DNA from: Flexivirga alba
Lineage (GTDB): Bacteria > Actinomycetota > Actinomycetes > Actinomycetales > Dermatophilaceae
Direction: 5' to 3'
Length of the DNA: 64,000 nt
Assembly (NCBI RefSeq): GCF_042661025.1
Contig: NZ_JBHSWH010000001.1
Location: forward strand, 2,418,001-2,482,000
Part shown: positions 37,390 through 46,085 of the stretch, one piece after another
How positions within the stretch are numbered: the stretch's first letter is position 1
Layout of the letters: the number at the start of each line of letters is the position of its first letter
Made by a program: the position numbers and the translations under genes
Notes under the pieces: model-generated
Told to the model about the DNA's origin: nothing
Database searches by the model: none
The model's input: the letters and a program-made list of their open reading frames with translations, nothing else

Positions 37390-38981
37390 ACGGTGACTCC
37401 TTCGTCCTCCTCGGCCGGGTTAGTGGCCGAATCGTCATACGAGACAGGTGCTTTCAATAGTTTCATCAGGACGGTGTGTATGACGGCAGCGGCGACGAGA
37501 CCGATGATCCAACCGTAGTCCGCCAGTGGCTTCAAGAAGGGGATAATGCCGTCAACGGGGAACGGTCCGGCCTTGTGGCCCTTGGCGTCGAGCGTCGAGT
37601 AGGACCCGCCGGCGGCCAGGATCGCGGCGATCAGGAAAGACGCGACTGCGATCCAGTTCCAGCCGCTGCGGTACCAGTAGAGCCCGCGGCCGCGGGTGTA
37701 GAGGTCACGGACGACCAACTTCGTGCGCCGTACGAACCAGTAGTCGGCGAGCAGAATGCCCGCCACCGGCCCGAGGATCGCGCCGACGAAGCCCAGCCAG
37801 GTGAAGATGTAGATGCTGGGGTCGGAGACCAGCTTCCACGGCATGATCAGCACGGACAGGACACAGGTGATGAGTGCGCCGGTGCGGAAGTTGACGTGTT
37901 TGGGTGCGGCATTCGCGAAGTCGTATGACGGACTCACCAGGTTGGCGGCGATGTTCACAGCGAGCGTCGCGACCATCACCGTGGCCAGCGCCAGGAGCGT
38001 GCCGACCCAGTTGTTGATGCGCGCGGCCAGCTGAATCGGGTCCCAGATGACCTCGCCGTAGACCTTCTCCGACGCAGAGGTGACGAACACCGACAGCAGC
38101 GCGAAGAACGTCATGGTGGTCGGCAACCCGTAGGTCTGGCCGAGCATCTGCTTCTTCTGCGAGCCGCCGAAGCGGGTGAAGTCGGAGATGTTGAGCGACA
38201 GCGTCGCCCAGAAGGCGATCATCCCCATCAGCGACGGCCCGAACACTTTCCAGAACGCGTGCCCGTGCAGCGTGCCGGGCTGGGAGAGCACGTCACCGAC
38301 ACCGCCCGCCTTGATCCACATGTAGACCAGCAGCGCCACGGCGGCGACGAGCACGACTGGTGCGGCCCAGTTCTCGAAGTTCTTCAGGGTGTCGATACCG
38401 CGGACGATGATCGCGATCTCGATCAGCCAGAAGATGAAGAAGCTCAGCCACTGGGTCCAGGCGAAGTCGCCGATGTGACCGGCATTCGCCCAACCGCTCC
38501 CGAACATCTTGCCGGCGAGTAGGAAGATGCCTTCGCCGCCGATCCAGGTCTGGACGCCGAACCAGCAGGTGGCGGCGAGCGCACGGATCATCGCCGGCAG
38601 GTTGGCACCGAAGACTCCGAACGACGAGCGGGCGAGCACCGGGAAGGGTATGCCGTACTTCGTGCCGCCGTGACCGTTCAGCAGGATCGGGACGAGCACG
38701 ATCAGGTTCGCTAGCAGAATGATGAAAACCGCCTGCTGCCAGGACATCCCGGCTGCCACCAGGCCCGAGGCCAGCAGCCAGGACGGGATGTTGTGGCTCA
38801 TCCCGACCCACAGGGCCGCGTAGTTGTAGGTGTTCCAGGTGCGCCCGGAGACTGGCACCGGTGCAAGGTCGTCGTTGGCGAGCGCGGTGTCGGCCAGAAC
38901 AGCAGTGTTCTCCAGCTCGACCCGCCCATCGGCATACTCGACCTGACCGTCTCGGACAGCGGATGGGGAATCGGATGTCAT
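37386..38981 (-). CDS. NCS1-family nucleobase/hydantoin permease
   Basis: 531 aa polytopic symporter (about 12 TM helices) importing uracil, allantoin or hydantoin-like compounds with Na+ or H+. The N-terminal motif RTWNTYNYAALWVGMSHNIP, the unwound helix 1 region, PFPVLARSSFGVFGANLPAM and ADYWFVRRTKLVVRDLYTRG are family signatures. ATG 38981 follows GAGGGGCTGCGC. First gene of the permease-hydA-LLM operon, with four-base overlaps. Divergent from the PucR-type regulator; 219 bp separate the two starts. Confidence 0.94.
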   Translation of the reverse strand: MTSDSPSAVRDGQVEYADGRVELENTAVLADTALANDDLAPVPVSGRTWNTYNYAALWVGMSHNIPSWLLASGLVAAGMSWQQAVFIILLANLIVLVPILLNGHGGTKYGIPFPVLARSSFGVFGANLPAMIRALAATCWFGVQTWIGGEGIFLLAGKMFGSGWANAGHIGDFAWTQWLSFFIFWLIEIAIIVRGIDTLKNFENWAAPVVLVAAVALLVYMWIKAGGVGDVLSQPGTLHGHAFWKVFGPSLMGMIAFWATLSLNISDFTRFGGSQKKQMLGQTYGLPTTMTFFALLSVFVTSASEKVYGEVIWDPIQLAARINNWVGTLLALATVMVATLAVNIAANLVSPSYDFANAAPKHVNFRTGALITCVLSVLIMPWKLVSDPSIYIFTWLGFVGAILGPVAGILLADYWFVRRTKLVVRDLYTRGRGLYWYRSGWNWIAVASFLIAAILAAGGSYSTLDAKGHKAGPFPVDGIIPFLKPLADYGWIIGLVAAAVIHTVLMKLLKAPVSYDDSATNPAEEDEGVTV

Positions 38982-39200
38982 GCGCAGCCCCTCGGCAGAA
39001 TGAAACGGGAGAATGCCGGTCACAGTAGCGGCGCCTGAAGCGCTCGAACTCGTTCACGGTGTCACGGATCACGGTTCCGGCGTTGCGTCCTGTATCGGTG
39101 CCGATTCGCACGCCGACGGCTCGCGGATCGGCGAGAGTGTGAGGTAGCGGTGTTGTGGAACGCACCGCGCGGTGACCAGTCCCCAGCGAAAGGCGGCCCG

Positions 39201-40775
39201 ATGCACGCGATGACACTCGCCGAGGTGATCGAGCTGACCGCGAGCCGGGAGGGTCAGCCGGAGGTGATGCACGGCCACGACCACCTGTCGGATCCGGTGC
39301 GCTGGTGCCATGTCGGGGAGGTGCCCGACATCGGGACGATGTTGACCGGCGGCGAGGTCGTGCTCACCACCGGCGTGATGCTCGGAGCCGAAGCCGATCA
39401 GATCGAGTATGTCGAGAAGATCGCCGAAGCCGGCGCAACTGCAGTGTTCCTCGGCATCGGCCGGGCGTTCGACGACGTCCCGCAGGCGATGCTTCGCGCG
39501 TGCCGATCGGCGGATCTGCCGCTCGTCGTCATGTGGCGGCCGGTCGCGTTCGTGACGATCACCGAGCAGGTGCAGACCACGATCCTGGCGCACAGCACCA
39601 GCCGGTCGACGGTGTCGGAGACCGTGCGGGACACGTTGCACCGCCTGACGATTCAGCAAGCGCCGATGCAGGCGATGGTCGATGAACTGGCCAGCCTCGC
39701 CGACTGCCCTGTGGTGGTGGAGAACACTGCACGCCAGGTGCAGCTGGCCGCTGGGGAGGCGGGGCTGCGGGAGGTGCTGCGTGACTGGACGCGGCTGTCG
39801 CAATACGTGTCGCGATCTGTCGGTGACGGTGAGGGAGACGTGCACACGACCGCCGACGGGATCGTCGTCGCGCCGCTCAATGAAGGGGGCCGCCCTTGGG
39901 GTTCGCTGATCCTCTTCGCACACGGCGAGCCGAACGAGCGGACCGAGGTGGTGGCCCGGCGCGGGGTGGAGGCGCTGAACCTGCACAAGCTGGTTTCCCG
40001 CAACGGCCGGGACTGGCAACGCGAGGCGCAGGAAGTGCTGCTCGCGGATCTGCTCGGCGGCCACGGTGGCGTCGACCTGTTGGAGGTCCGCGCTCGCGCG
40101 TCGGGCTTCCCGATCCGGCACTGTCGGCTGACCCCATTGGTCGTGCGGCTCGGCAGAGCGGAGCGGGAGTGCTCGATGCTGCTCGAGCAGTCGCGCTCGG
40201 TCGCCAGCCGTTCCGGGGTCGCCGCAGTGCTCGGCCCGGTCGAACGAAACACCGTGCGCATGCTGGTGTCGAGCAGGCAGGCGGACGATCCGATCCGGAA
40301 GGTCGACGAGTTCGCGCAGCATCTCGTGACGGAATCCGAGGGGCGCGTCACGCTGGCTGCGGCTGGCCCACCGGTGGAGGAACTGCGCGGTCTGGTCCAC
40401 TCCTTCGCGCAGGCCCGGCAGACACTCGACGCAGCAGTCCGGCTCGGCCGCTCCGACACGGTCGTCGTCCGGTTGGCCGACCTGCGGCTGCCCGGGCTGG
40501 TCGAGGTGCTGGCCACCAACCACGATGTGCAGGACTTCGTCGACCGCGAGCTGGGGCCGCTGCTGGACTGCCCGGAACTGATCGACCTGCTGGAGACCTT
40601 CATCGCCAACGGGTTGAACAAATCCTCGACCGCGCAGGCGCACCACCTGTCGCGCCCGGCGGTCTATCGCAGGTTGGAGCAGATCACCGAGCGCCTCGGC
40701 GTCGACCTGGACGACGTGCGTGCGGTCGCCGGCCTGCACGTGGCGCTGCTGGCGTTACGTGCCCGCGACCGCTGA
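39201..40775 (+). CDS. PucR-family transcriptional regulator
   Basis: 524 aa. The N-terminal PucR domain (about 1-125) includes MTLAEVIELTASREGQ and MLTGGEVVLTTGVML; the middle resembles a GGDEF-like fold; the C-terminal helix-turn-helix reads LIDLLETFIANGLNKSSTAQ then LSRPAVYRRLEQI. The family controls purine and pyrimidine degradation. Its place between the permease-hydA-LLM operon and the amide hydrolase gene suggests it regulates both. ATG 39201 (after AAAGGCGGCCCG) is chosen over ATG 39210 and the longer frame from 39150. Confidence 0.92.
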   Translation: MHAMTLAEVIELTASREGQPEVMHGHDHLSDPVRWCHVGEVPDIGTMLTGGEVVLTTGVMLGAEADQIEYVEKIAEAGATAVFLGIGRAFDDVPQAMLRACRSADLPLVVMWRPVAFVTITEQVQTTILAHSTSRSTVSETVRDTLHRLTIQQAPMQAMVDELASLADCPVVVENTARQVQLAAGEAGLREVLRDWTRLSQYVSRSVGDGEGDVHTTADGIVVAPLNEGGRPWGSLILFAHGEPNERTEVVARRGVEALNLHKLVSRNGRDWQREAQEVLLADLLGGHGGVDLLEVRARASGFPIRHCRLTPLVVRLGRAERECSMLLEQSRSVASRSGVAAVLGPVERNTVRMLVSSRQADDPIRKVDEFAQHLVTESEGRVTLAAAGPPVEELRGLVHSFAQARQTLDAAVRLGRSDTVVVRLADLRLPGLVEVLATNHDVQDFVDRELGPLLDCPELIDLLETFIANGLNKSSTAQAHHLSRPAVYRRLEQITERLGVDLDDVRAVAGLHVALLALRARDR

Positions 40776-40783
40776 CTCCCCAA

Positions 40784-40923
40784 GGTGGCCGAGTAAGCGG
40801 CGAGGAACGAGTCGCGCATCGAGGTCCCGTTCGGCCTTTCGAGACGGTCGCTCGTACCTCACGACCTCCTCAAGGACCTTCGTTCGAGGTGGCCGAGGAG
40901 CGACGGAGGAGCGTCTCGAGGCC
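40784..40923. repeat. Three dispersed-repeat units between pucR and the nitrilase gene
   Basis: Unit 1 (40784-40827) starts GGTGGCCGAGTAAGCG and ends CATCGAGGTCC. Unit 2 (40835-40878) is the inverted form (CCTTTCGAGACGG ... CAAGGACC). Unit 3 (40888-40923) starts GGTGGCCGAGGAGCG and ends TCTCGAGGCC. They fill almost the whole gap between the convergent genes. Confidence 0.65.
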
Positions 40924-40940
40924 CCGCCCCGCCATACGCC

Positions 40941-41783
40941 CTAACGCTCGGTGATCGAGGTGTAGGTGTCGGGGCGACGGTCGCGGTAGAACGCCCAGGT
41001 GGCGCGCTGCTCGCGGATCGCGTCGAAGTCCAGGTCGCGCACGACGAGCTCCTCGACCTGGTCGGAGGCGACGTCCCCGACGAACGCGCCGCGCGGGTCG
41101 GCGAAGTATGACGTGCCGTAGAAGTCGTCGTCGCCCAGCGGCTCGATGCCGACCCGGTTGAGCGCGCCGACGTAGTACATGTTCGCCGCAGCAGCAGCCG
41201 TCTGCTCCAGCTTCCACAGGTGATTGGACAACCCACGAGAAGTGGCCGAGGGGTTGAAGACGATCTCGGCGCCGGCCAGGCCGAGCCCGCGCCAGCCCTC
41301 GGGGAAGTGCCGGTCGTAGCAGATGTAAACACCGACTTTGCCGATCGCCGTCTCGAAGATCGGCCAGCCGTCATTCGCGCCCGGGCGGAAGTAGAACTTC
41401 TCCCAGAACCCGTGCAGCTGCGGGATGTGCGTCTTGCGGTACTTGCCGAGGTAGGTGCCGTCGGCATCGATGACGGCGGCGGCATTGAAGAGCACGCCGG
41501 GCTGCACTTCCTCGTAGATCGGCAGGATCATCACCTGGCCGGTCTCTTTGGCGATCGAGCTGAAGCGCTGCACGATCGGGCCGTCCGGGATCGCCTCGGC
41601 ATACTCGTACCAGGCCTTGTCCTGGACCTGCGCGAAGAACGGTCCCATGAACAGCTCCTGGAAACACAGCACCTCGCTGCCCTGCCGGGCCGCCTCGTGC
41701 GCGATCTCCTCGTGGGCGTCGAGCATCTTGTCCTTGTCCCCGCGCCAGTGGGTCTGGAACAGAGCGGCTTTGACGGTGGTCAT
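40941..41783 (-). CDS. Beta-ureidopropionase / N-carbamoyl amino acid hydrolase (nitrilase family)
   Basis: 280 aa carbon-nitrogen hydrolase releasing CO2 and ammonia from N-carbamoyl beta-alanine or N-carbamoyl amino acids, the step after dihydropyrimidinase. The catalytic triad is visible: E43 in CFQELFMGPFF, K117 in GKYRKTHIPQ and C155 in VYICYDRHFPEG. GANDGWPIF and VGALNRVGIEPLGDDDFYGT place it with the beta-ureidopropionase / N-carbamoylputrescine amidase branch. A GTG/TAG-independent ATG start at 41783 follows GGGAGGCAACCC. It is transcribed separately from hydA but serves the same pathway. Confidence 0.9.
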   Translation of the reverse strand: MTTVKAALFQTHWRGDKDKMLDAHEEIAHEAARQGSEVLCFQELFMGPFFAQVQDKAWYEYAEAIPDGPIVQRFSSIAKETGQVMILPIYEEVQPGVLFNAAAVIDADGTYLGKYRKTHIPQLHGFWEKFYFRPGANDGWPIFETAIGKVGVYICYDRHFPEGWRGLGLAGAEIVFNPSATSRGLSNHLWKLEQTAAAAANMYYVGALNRVGIEPLGDDDFYGTSYFADPRGAFVGDVASDQVEELVVRDLDFDAIREQRATWAFYRDRRPDTYTSITER

Positions 41784-41934
41784 GGGTTGCCTCCCACGGT
41801 CGCTGGAATGGTGATGGGAGTGACGCTAATCCGCCCCGCGCGCACGGGGACCCGTCGCGTTGTCACGAGAATCCGCGCCGGTGTTACACCGTGACGAGAC
41901 GGCCCCTTCCGAATCGAGTTGGAGACCCGCGGGC

Positions 41935-42165
41935 CGGGCGAATAGACTGTGCGCAGCAGCGTTCGAGCCGTCATCAGCGGCGAGCTTCCGGAAGAACAGC
42001 GCGGTCACGCGCCCAGTAGAACCGGACGGGACGAGCCCGTCACAGCTCATGCAAGAGCGGTCGTATGACGAACCCCTTCGCCATACGACAAGCGAGGTGG
42101 TACCGCGGAGCGGCCCGGCAGAAGCGGGCAGCGTCGTCCTCGAGCAGGACGAGACGACCGTGAGA
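41935..42165 (+). promoter_or_regulatory. T-box riboswitch (tRNA-Ile sensing) in the ileS leader
   Basis: The T-box core GGTGGTACCGCGG is at 42096-42108. Upstream, a short hairpin GCCG-TCATCAG-CGGC (41967-41981) carries the isoleucine codon ATC (41973-41975) in its terminal loop, as in ultrashort Stem I T-boxes of actinobacteria. TCGTATG/CATACGA (42061-42067 / 42082-42088) fits Stem III. A TCGTCCT/AGGACGA hairpin (42134-42152) and a possible competing GTCGTC/GACGAC pair lie just before the ribosome binding region (42161-42170), which suggests control of translation rather than transcription. Confidence 0.88.
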
Positions 42166-42177
42166 GAGACGCACCGC

Positions 42178-45100
42178 ATGACCTATCCGAAGGTCGACCT
42201 GACCGCATCGCAGACCGGCGACGTCAATGCCGTCGCATCCTCCGCGGACTTCCCGGCGATCGAGCAGGCCGTACGCAAGTACTGGGACGCCGATGACACC
42301 TTCCGTGCGTCCGTCGAGCAGCGCGATGCGGGCAAGGACGGCGCCAACGAGTTCGTTTTCTACGACGGCCCGCCCTTCGCCAACGGTCTCCCGCACTACG
42401 GCCACCTGCTGACCGGCTACGTCAAGGACCTCATCCCGCGCTACCAGACGATGCGCGGCAAGCGCGTCGAGCGACGCTTCGGCTGGGACACCCACGGGTT
42501 GCCCGCCGAGTTGGAGGCGATGAAGCAGCTCGGGCTGAAGACCAAGGACGAGATCCTCGAGATGGGGGTCGACAAGTTCAACGACGCCGCACGGGCCTCG
42601 GTGCTGCGCTACACCGGCGAGTGGCGTGAGTATGTCGAGCGGATGGGTCGCTGGGTCGACTTCGACAACGACTACAAGACGCTGAACCCCGACTTCATGG
42701 AGTCGGTCATCTGGGCCTTCAAGCAGCTGTTCGACAAGGGGCTGATCTACGAGGGCTTCCGCGTGTTGCCCTACTGCTGGAACGACGAGACGCCGCTGTC
42801 CAACCACGAGCTGCGGATGGACGACGACGTCTATCAGATGCGGCAGGACCCGGCGGTGACCGTCGGATTCCGTTGCACTAGCAGCACATTGGATGTTCTG
42901 AAGGATGCGCTTTTCCTGGTGTGGACCACCACGCCGTGGACCCTGCCGGCGAACCTCGCGGTGATGGTCGGTCCCGACATCGACTACGTGGTCGTCGAGA
43001 CGGACGTGCCGACCGGCACCACCCAGCGTTACGTGCTCGCGCACTCGCGGCTGGCGGCATACGCCAAGGAACTCTTCGGTGACGCCAAGGCCGACCCGGA
43101 GCCGTATGTCGTCGCGCGCCTCTCCGGCAATGACCTGCTCGAGTCGGTCTATGACCCGCCGTTCAGCTACTACGCCGGCCACGAGAAGGCCTTTCGCGTC
43201 GTCCCGGCCGACTTCGTCACGACCACGGACGGCACCGGATTGGTACACACCGCAGGTGCTTTCGGTGAGGACGACATGGTCGTCACCGACCGCGAGGGCA
43301 TCGTGCCGGTCATGCCGGTCGGCCCGGACGGCCGCTTCACCTTCCCGGTCTCCGAATACGAAGGCATGCTCGTCTTCGACGCCAACCCGCACATCATCGA
43401 CGACCTCAAAGCGGCGACGAATGCCTTGCGGGACGGCCGTATCGAAGGACTCGGGGCCCCCGCGAAGTATTCGGAGGAGCGAAGCGGGGGAGAAACTTCG
43501 TGGGGTGAGGTGACTCCTGGGACCGTGCTGTTGCGGCGGGAGACCTACGAGCACTCCTACCCGCACTGCTGGCGGTGCCGAAACCCGTTGATCTACAAGG
43601 CAGTCAGCTCCTGGTTCGTCAGCGTCACGTCGTTCAAGGACCGGATGATGGCGCACAACCAGGAGATCAACTGGGTGCCCGGCAACGTCAAGGACGGGCA
43701 GTTCGGCACCTGGCTGGCCAACGCCCGCGACTGGTCGATCACTCGCAACCGTTTCTGGGGCAGCCCGGTGCCGGTGTGGAAGTCCGACAACCCCGAATAC
43801 CCGCGGGTCGACGTCTACGGCTCGTTCGAGGAGCTCGAGGGCGACTTCGGTGTCAAGGTCGACGACCTGCACCGTCCTGGCATCGATCAGCTGACCCGCC
43901 CGAATCCCGATGATCCGAGCGGGAATTCGACGATGCGCCGCGTTGAGGACGTGCTCGACGTGTGGTTCGACTCCGGGTCGATGCCCTACGGCCAGGTGCA
44001 CTACCCCTTCGAGAACGCCGACTGGTTCGAGCACCACTTCCCGGCCGACTTCATCGTCGAATACATCGGCCAGACCCGCGGCTGGTTCTACATGCTGCAC
44101 ATCCTGTCGACCGCGCTCTTCGACAAGCCGGCCTTCAAGAACGTCATCTGCCACGGCATCGTGCTCGGCAGTGACGGGCAGAAGATGTCCAAGTCCCTCT
44201 CCAACTACCCGGACGTCTCCGAGGTCTTCGATCGCGACGGCGCGGACGCCATGCGGTGGTTCCTGATGAGCAGCCCGATCCTGCGCGGCGGCAACCTCAT
44301 CGTCACCGAGCAGGGGATCCGCGACGGCGTGCGACAGGTGCTGCTGCCGTTGTGGAGCAGCTGGTACTTCTTCAGTCTCTACGCGAATGCCGCTGGCGTT
44401 GAAGGGCATTGGCGCACCGACTCGACGAATGTCATGGACCGTTACGTGCTGGCCAAGACCCGCGAGTTGGTCGAGACCGTCCGCATGGACCTTGACGAGT
44501 TCAACGTCGCAGGCGCCTGCGACGCGGTGCAGAGCTTCCTCGATGTCCTGACGAACTGGTACATCCGCCGCTCCCGCGAACGCTTCTGGTCGACGGGCGG
44601 AGTGGAGGCCGACAGTCAGGCCGCGTTCGACACCCTCTACACCGTGCTCGAGACGGTATGCCGGGTCGCGGCTCCGCTGCTGCCGTTCGTCGCCGAGCAG
44701 GTATGGCGCGGCCTGACCGGTGGTCGCTCGGTCCACCTGACCGACTGGCCGGACTCCACCGACCTGCCCGCCGACGAGCGACTTGTCACGGCGATGGACC
44801 GCGCCCGCGCGGTCTGCTCCACGACGCTCTCGGTCCGCAAGGCCCAGCAGTTGCGCGTGCGACTGCCGCTCGCGACGTTGACAGTGGTGGTCAAGGACGC
44901 GGCGGCACTGGCCGACTTCGCCGGGCTCATCGCCGACGAGGTCAACGTCCGTGACGTGCGTCTGGTCGACCTGGCCGAGGCCAGTGAATCCGATTTCGGC
45001 ATCGAGCAGAAGCTGACCGTCAATGCCCGCGCAGCCGGTCCGCGACTCGGAAAGGATGTGCAGCGCGCGATCAAGGGCAGCAAGTCCGGCGACTGGTCGG

Positions 45101-45549
45101 TGGCCGAGGACGGCACCGTCACCAGTGGTGGATTGCTTTTGCAGGAAGGCGAATTCACGCTCGAGTCCGTTGTCAACGACCAGGCGGACGCAGGACAGGT
45201 CCCGGCAATGTTGCCGGGTGGCGGTTTCGTCGTGCTCGACGCCGACGTCACCGACGAGCTGCGCATCGAAGGGCTGGCACGCGACATCATCCGGGCCGTC
45301 CAGCAGGCCCGGCGGGACGCGGGCCTCGACGTCAGCGACCGGATCAGCCTGGGTGTGACCGGCGACGACGACGCCTGGCAGGCCACGGTTACCCACCAAC
45401 AGCTCATCATGCGTGAGACGCTGGCTGTGCAATTCGGCTCCGCGGGCGCGGGCCACGCATTGCCGGACGCCACCGACGCCGATCTGGGCGGTGGCAAGCA
45501 TGTGTCGATCTCGGTCAAGCGTGTCGAGTCGGCGACAGAGGGGAAGTAA
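42178..45549 (+). CDS. ileS: Isoleucyl-tRNA synthetase
   Basis: 1123 aa class I synthetase of the eukaryote-like (IleS2) branch. HIGH region FYDGPPFANGLPHYGHLLTG (about 58-77), zinc/editing part with SYPHCWRCRNPLIYKAVSSW, KMSKS in SDGQKMSKSLSNYPD, and a long C-terminal anticodon domain. ATG 42178 is chosen because the open frame upstream to 41860 is the T-box leader. An insertion of about 16 codons before GEVTPGTVLLRRETYEH is encoded by a palindromic repeat. IleS2-type enzymes are often less sensitive to mupirocin. A GNAT gene follows after 2 bp. Confidence 0.96.
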   Translation: MTYPKVDLTASQTGDVNAVASSADFPAIEQAVRKYWDADDTFRASVEQRDAGKDGANEFVFYDGPPFANGLPHYGHLLTGYVKDLIPRYQTMRGKRVERRFGWDTHGLPAELEAMKQLGLKTKDEILEMGVDKFNDAARASVLRYTGEWREYVERMGRWVDFDNDYKTLNPDFMESVIWAFKQLFDKGLIYEGFRVLPYCWNDETPLSNHELRMDDDVYQMRQDPAVTVGFRCTSSTLDVLKDALFLVWTTTPWTLPANLAVMVGPDIDYVVVETDVPTGTTQRYVLAHSRLAAYAKELFGDAKADPEPYVVARLSGNDLLESVYDPPFSYYAGHEKAFRVVPADFVTTTDGTGLVHTAGAFGEDDMVVTDREGIVPVMPVGPDGRFTFPVSEYEGMLVFDANPHIIDDLKAATNALRDGRIEGLGAPAKYSEERSGGETSWGEVTPGTVLLRRETYEHSYPHCWRCRNPLIYKAVSSWFVSVTSFKDRMMAHNQEINWVPGNVKDGQFGTWLANARDWSITRNRFWGSPVPVWKSDNPEYPRVDVYGSFEELEGDFGVKVDDLHRPGIDQLTRPNPDDPSGNSTMRRVEDVLDVWFDSGSMPYGQVHYPFENADWFEHHFPADFIVEYIGQTRGWFYMLHILSTALFDKPAFKNVICHGIVLGSDGQKMSKSLSNYPDVSEVFDRDGADAMRWFLMSSPILRGGNLIVTEQGIRDGVRQVLLPLWSSWYFFSLYANAAGVEGHWRTDSTNVMDRYVLAKTRELVETVRMDLDEFNVAGACDAVQSFLDVLTNWYIRRSRERFWSTGGVEADSQAAFDTLYTVLETVCRVAAPLLPFVAEQVWRGLTGGRSVHLTDWPDSTDLPADERLVTAMDRARAVCSTTLSVRKAQQLRVRLPLATLTVVVKDAAALADFAGLIADEVNVRDVRLVDLAEASESDFGIEQKLTVNARAAGPRLGKDVQRAIKGSKSGDWSVAEDGTVTSGGLLLQEGEFTLESVVNDQADAGQVPAMLPGGGFVVLDADVTDELRIEGLARDIIRAVQQARRDAGLDVSDRISLGVTGDDDAWQATVTHQQLIMRETLAVQFGSAGAGHALPDATDADLGGGKHVSISVKRVESATEGK
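43457..43505. repeat. Palindromic insertion inside ileS
   Basis: CCCCGCGAAGT (43457-43467) and ACTTCGTGGGG (43495-43505) are a near-perfect inverted repeat flanking AGCGAAGCGGGGG-type sequence. It encodes PAKYSEERSGGETSWG in the connective region of IleS, where related proteins appear shorter by my recollection. The reading frame is preserved. Confidence 0.5.
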
Positions 45550-45551
45550 CG

Positions 45552-46085
45552 ATGAAGGTGGCAAGCGGTGTGCTGCTGCGCGCAGCGACCGGTGACGACC
45601 TGCAGGGCGTGATCGAGGTCGGTCAGCAGACCTGGCCGGCCACCTACGGCCCGATCGCGGGCAAGGACTACGTCGCGATGGGCCTGGCCAAGTGGTGGAC
45701 CGCCGACGCGACGATCCCCGCCATACGGGCCGGGCGGGTGACGGTCGCCGAGTATGACGGCGAGATCGTCGGTATGACGTCGGTCGGTCCGCTCGACGGC
45801 AAGCTCGCGCTCTGGAAGCTCTACGTGCTCCCGGAGTTCCACAGCGCCGGCATCGGCGGCATGCTGATGCGCGCTTCCATCGCCAAGGCCAAGGCCGACG
45901 GGTATGACGAGATGGTGCTGTCCTACCTGGACGGCAACGACAACGCGCGCGGCTTCTACGAGCACTACGGCTTCACCGAGACCGGACGCGAGAGCACCGG
46001 CGGCGGAGTGCCCGACTCGGTGTGGATCCACCTGCCACTCAGCAACCACCCGGGCGAGACAGTGTTGGATGGTCAGCATGCCTAG
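45552..46085 (+). CDS. GNAT-family N-acetyltransferase
   Basis: 177 aa acetyltransferase. N-terminal VLLRAATGDDLQGVIEVGQQ, GKLALWKLYVLPEFHSAGIG (acetyl-CoA loop) and the C-terminal DNARGFYEHYGFTETGRE are characteristic. It lies between ileS (2 bp upstream) and folC (8-bp overlap) and so is in the ileS operon under the T-box. The substrate is unknown. Confidence 0.88.
   Translation: MKVASGVLLRAATGDDLQGVIEVGQQTWPATYGPIAGKDYVAMGLAKWWTADATIPAIRAGRVTVAEYDGEIVGMTSVGPLDGKLALWKLYVLPEFHSAGIGGMLMRASIAKAKADGYDEMVLSYLDGNDNARGFYEHYGFTETGRESTGGGVPDSVWIHLPLSNHPGETVLDGQHA

Noticed and set aside
42040..45564. 1174-aa open frame antisense to ileS
   Set aside because: It mirrors the codon structure of ileS on the opposite strand, starts and ends with the gene, and its translation is low-complexity (V/D/R/H rich) with no domain. 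High-GC genes commonly give such shadows; the same applies to frames opposite tig (13161-14621), pnp (51865-54078) and the alpha-glucosidase (743-2203).
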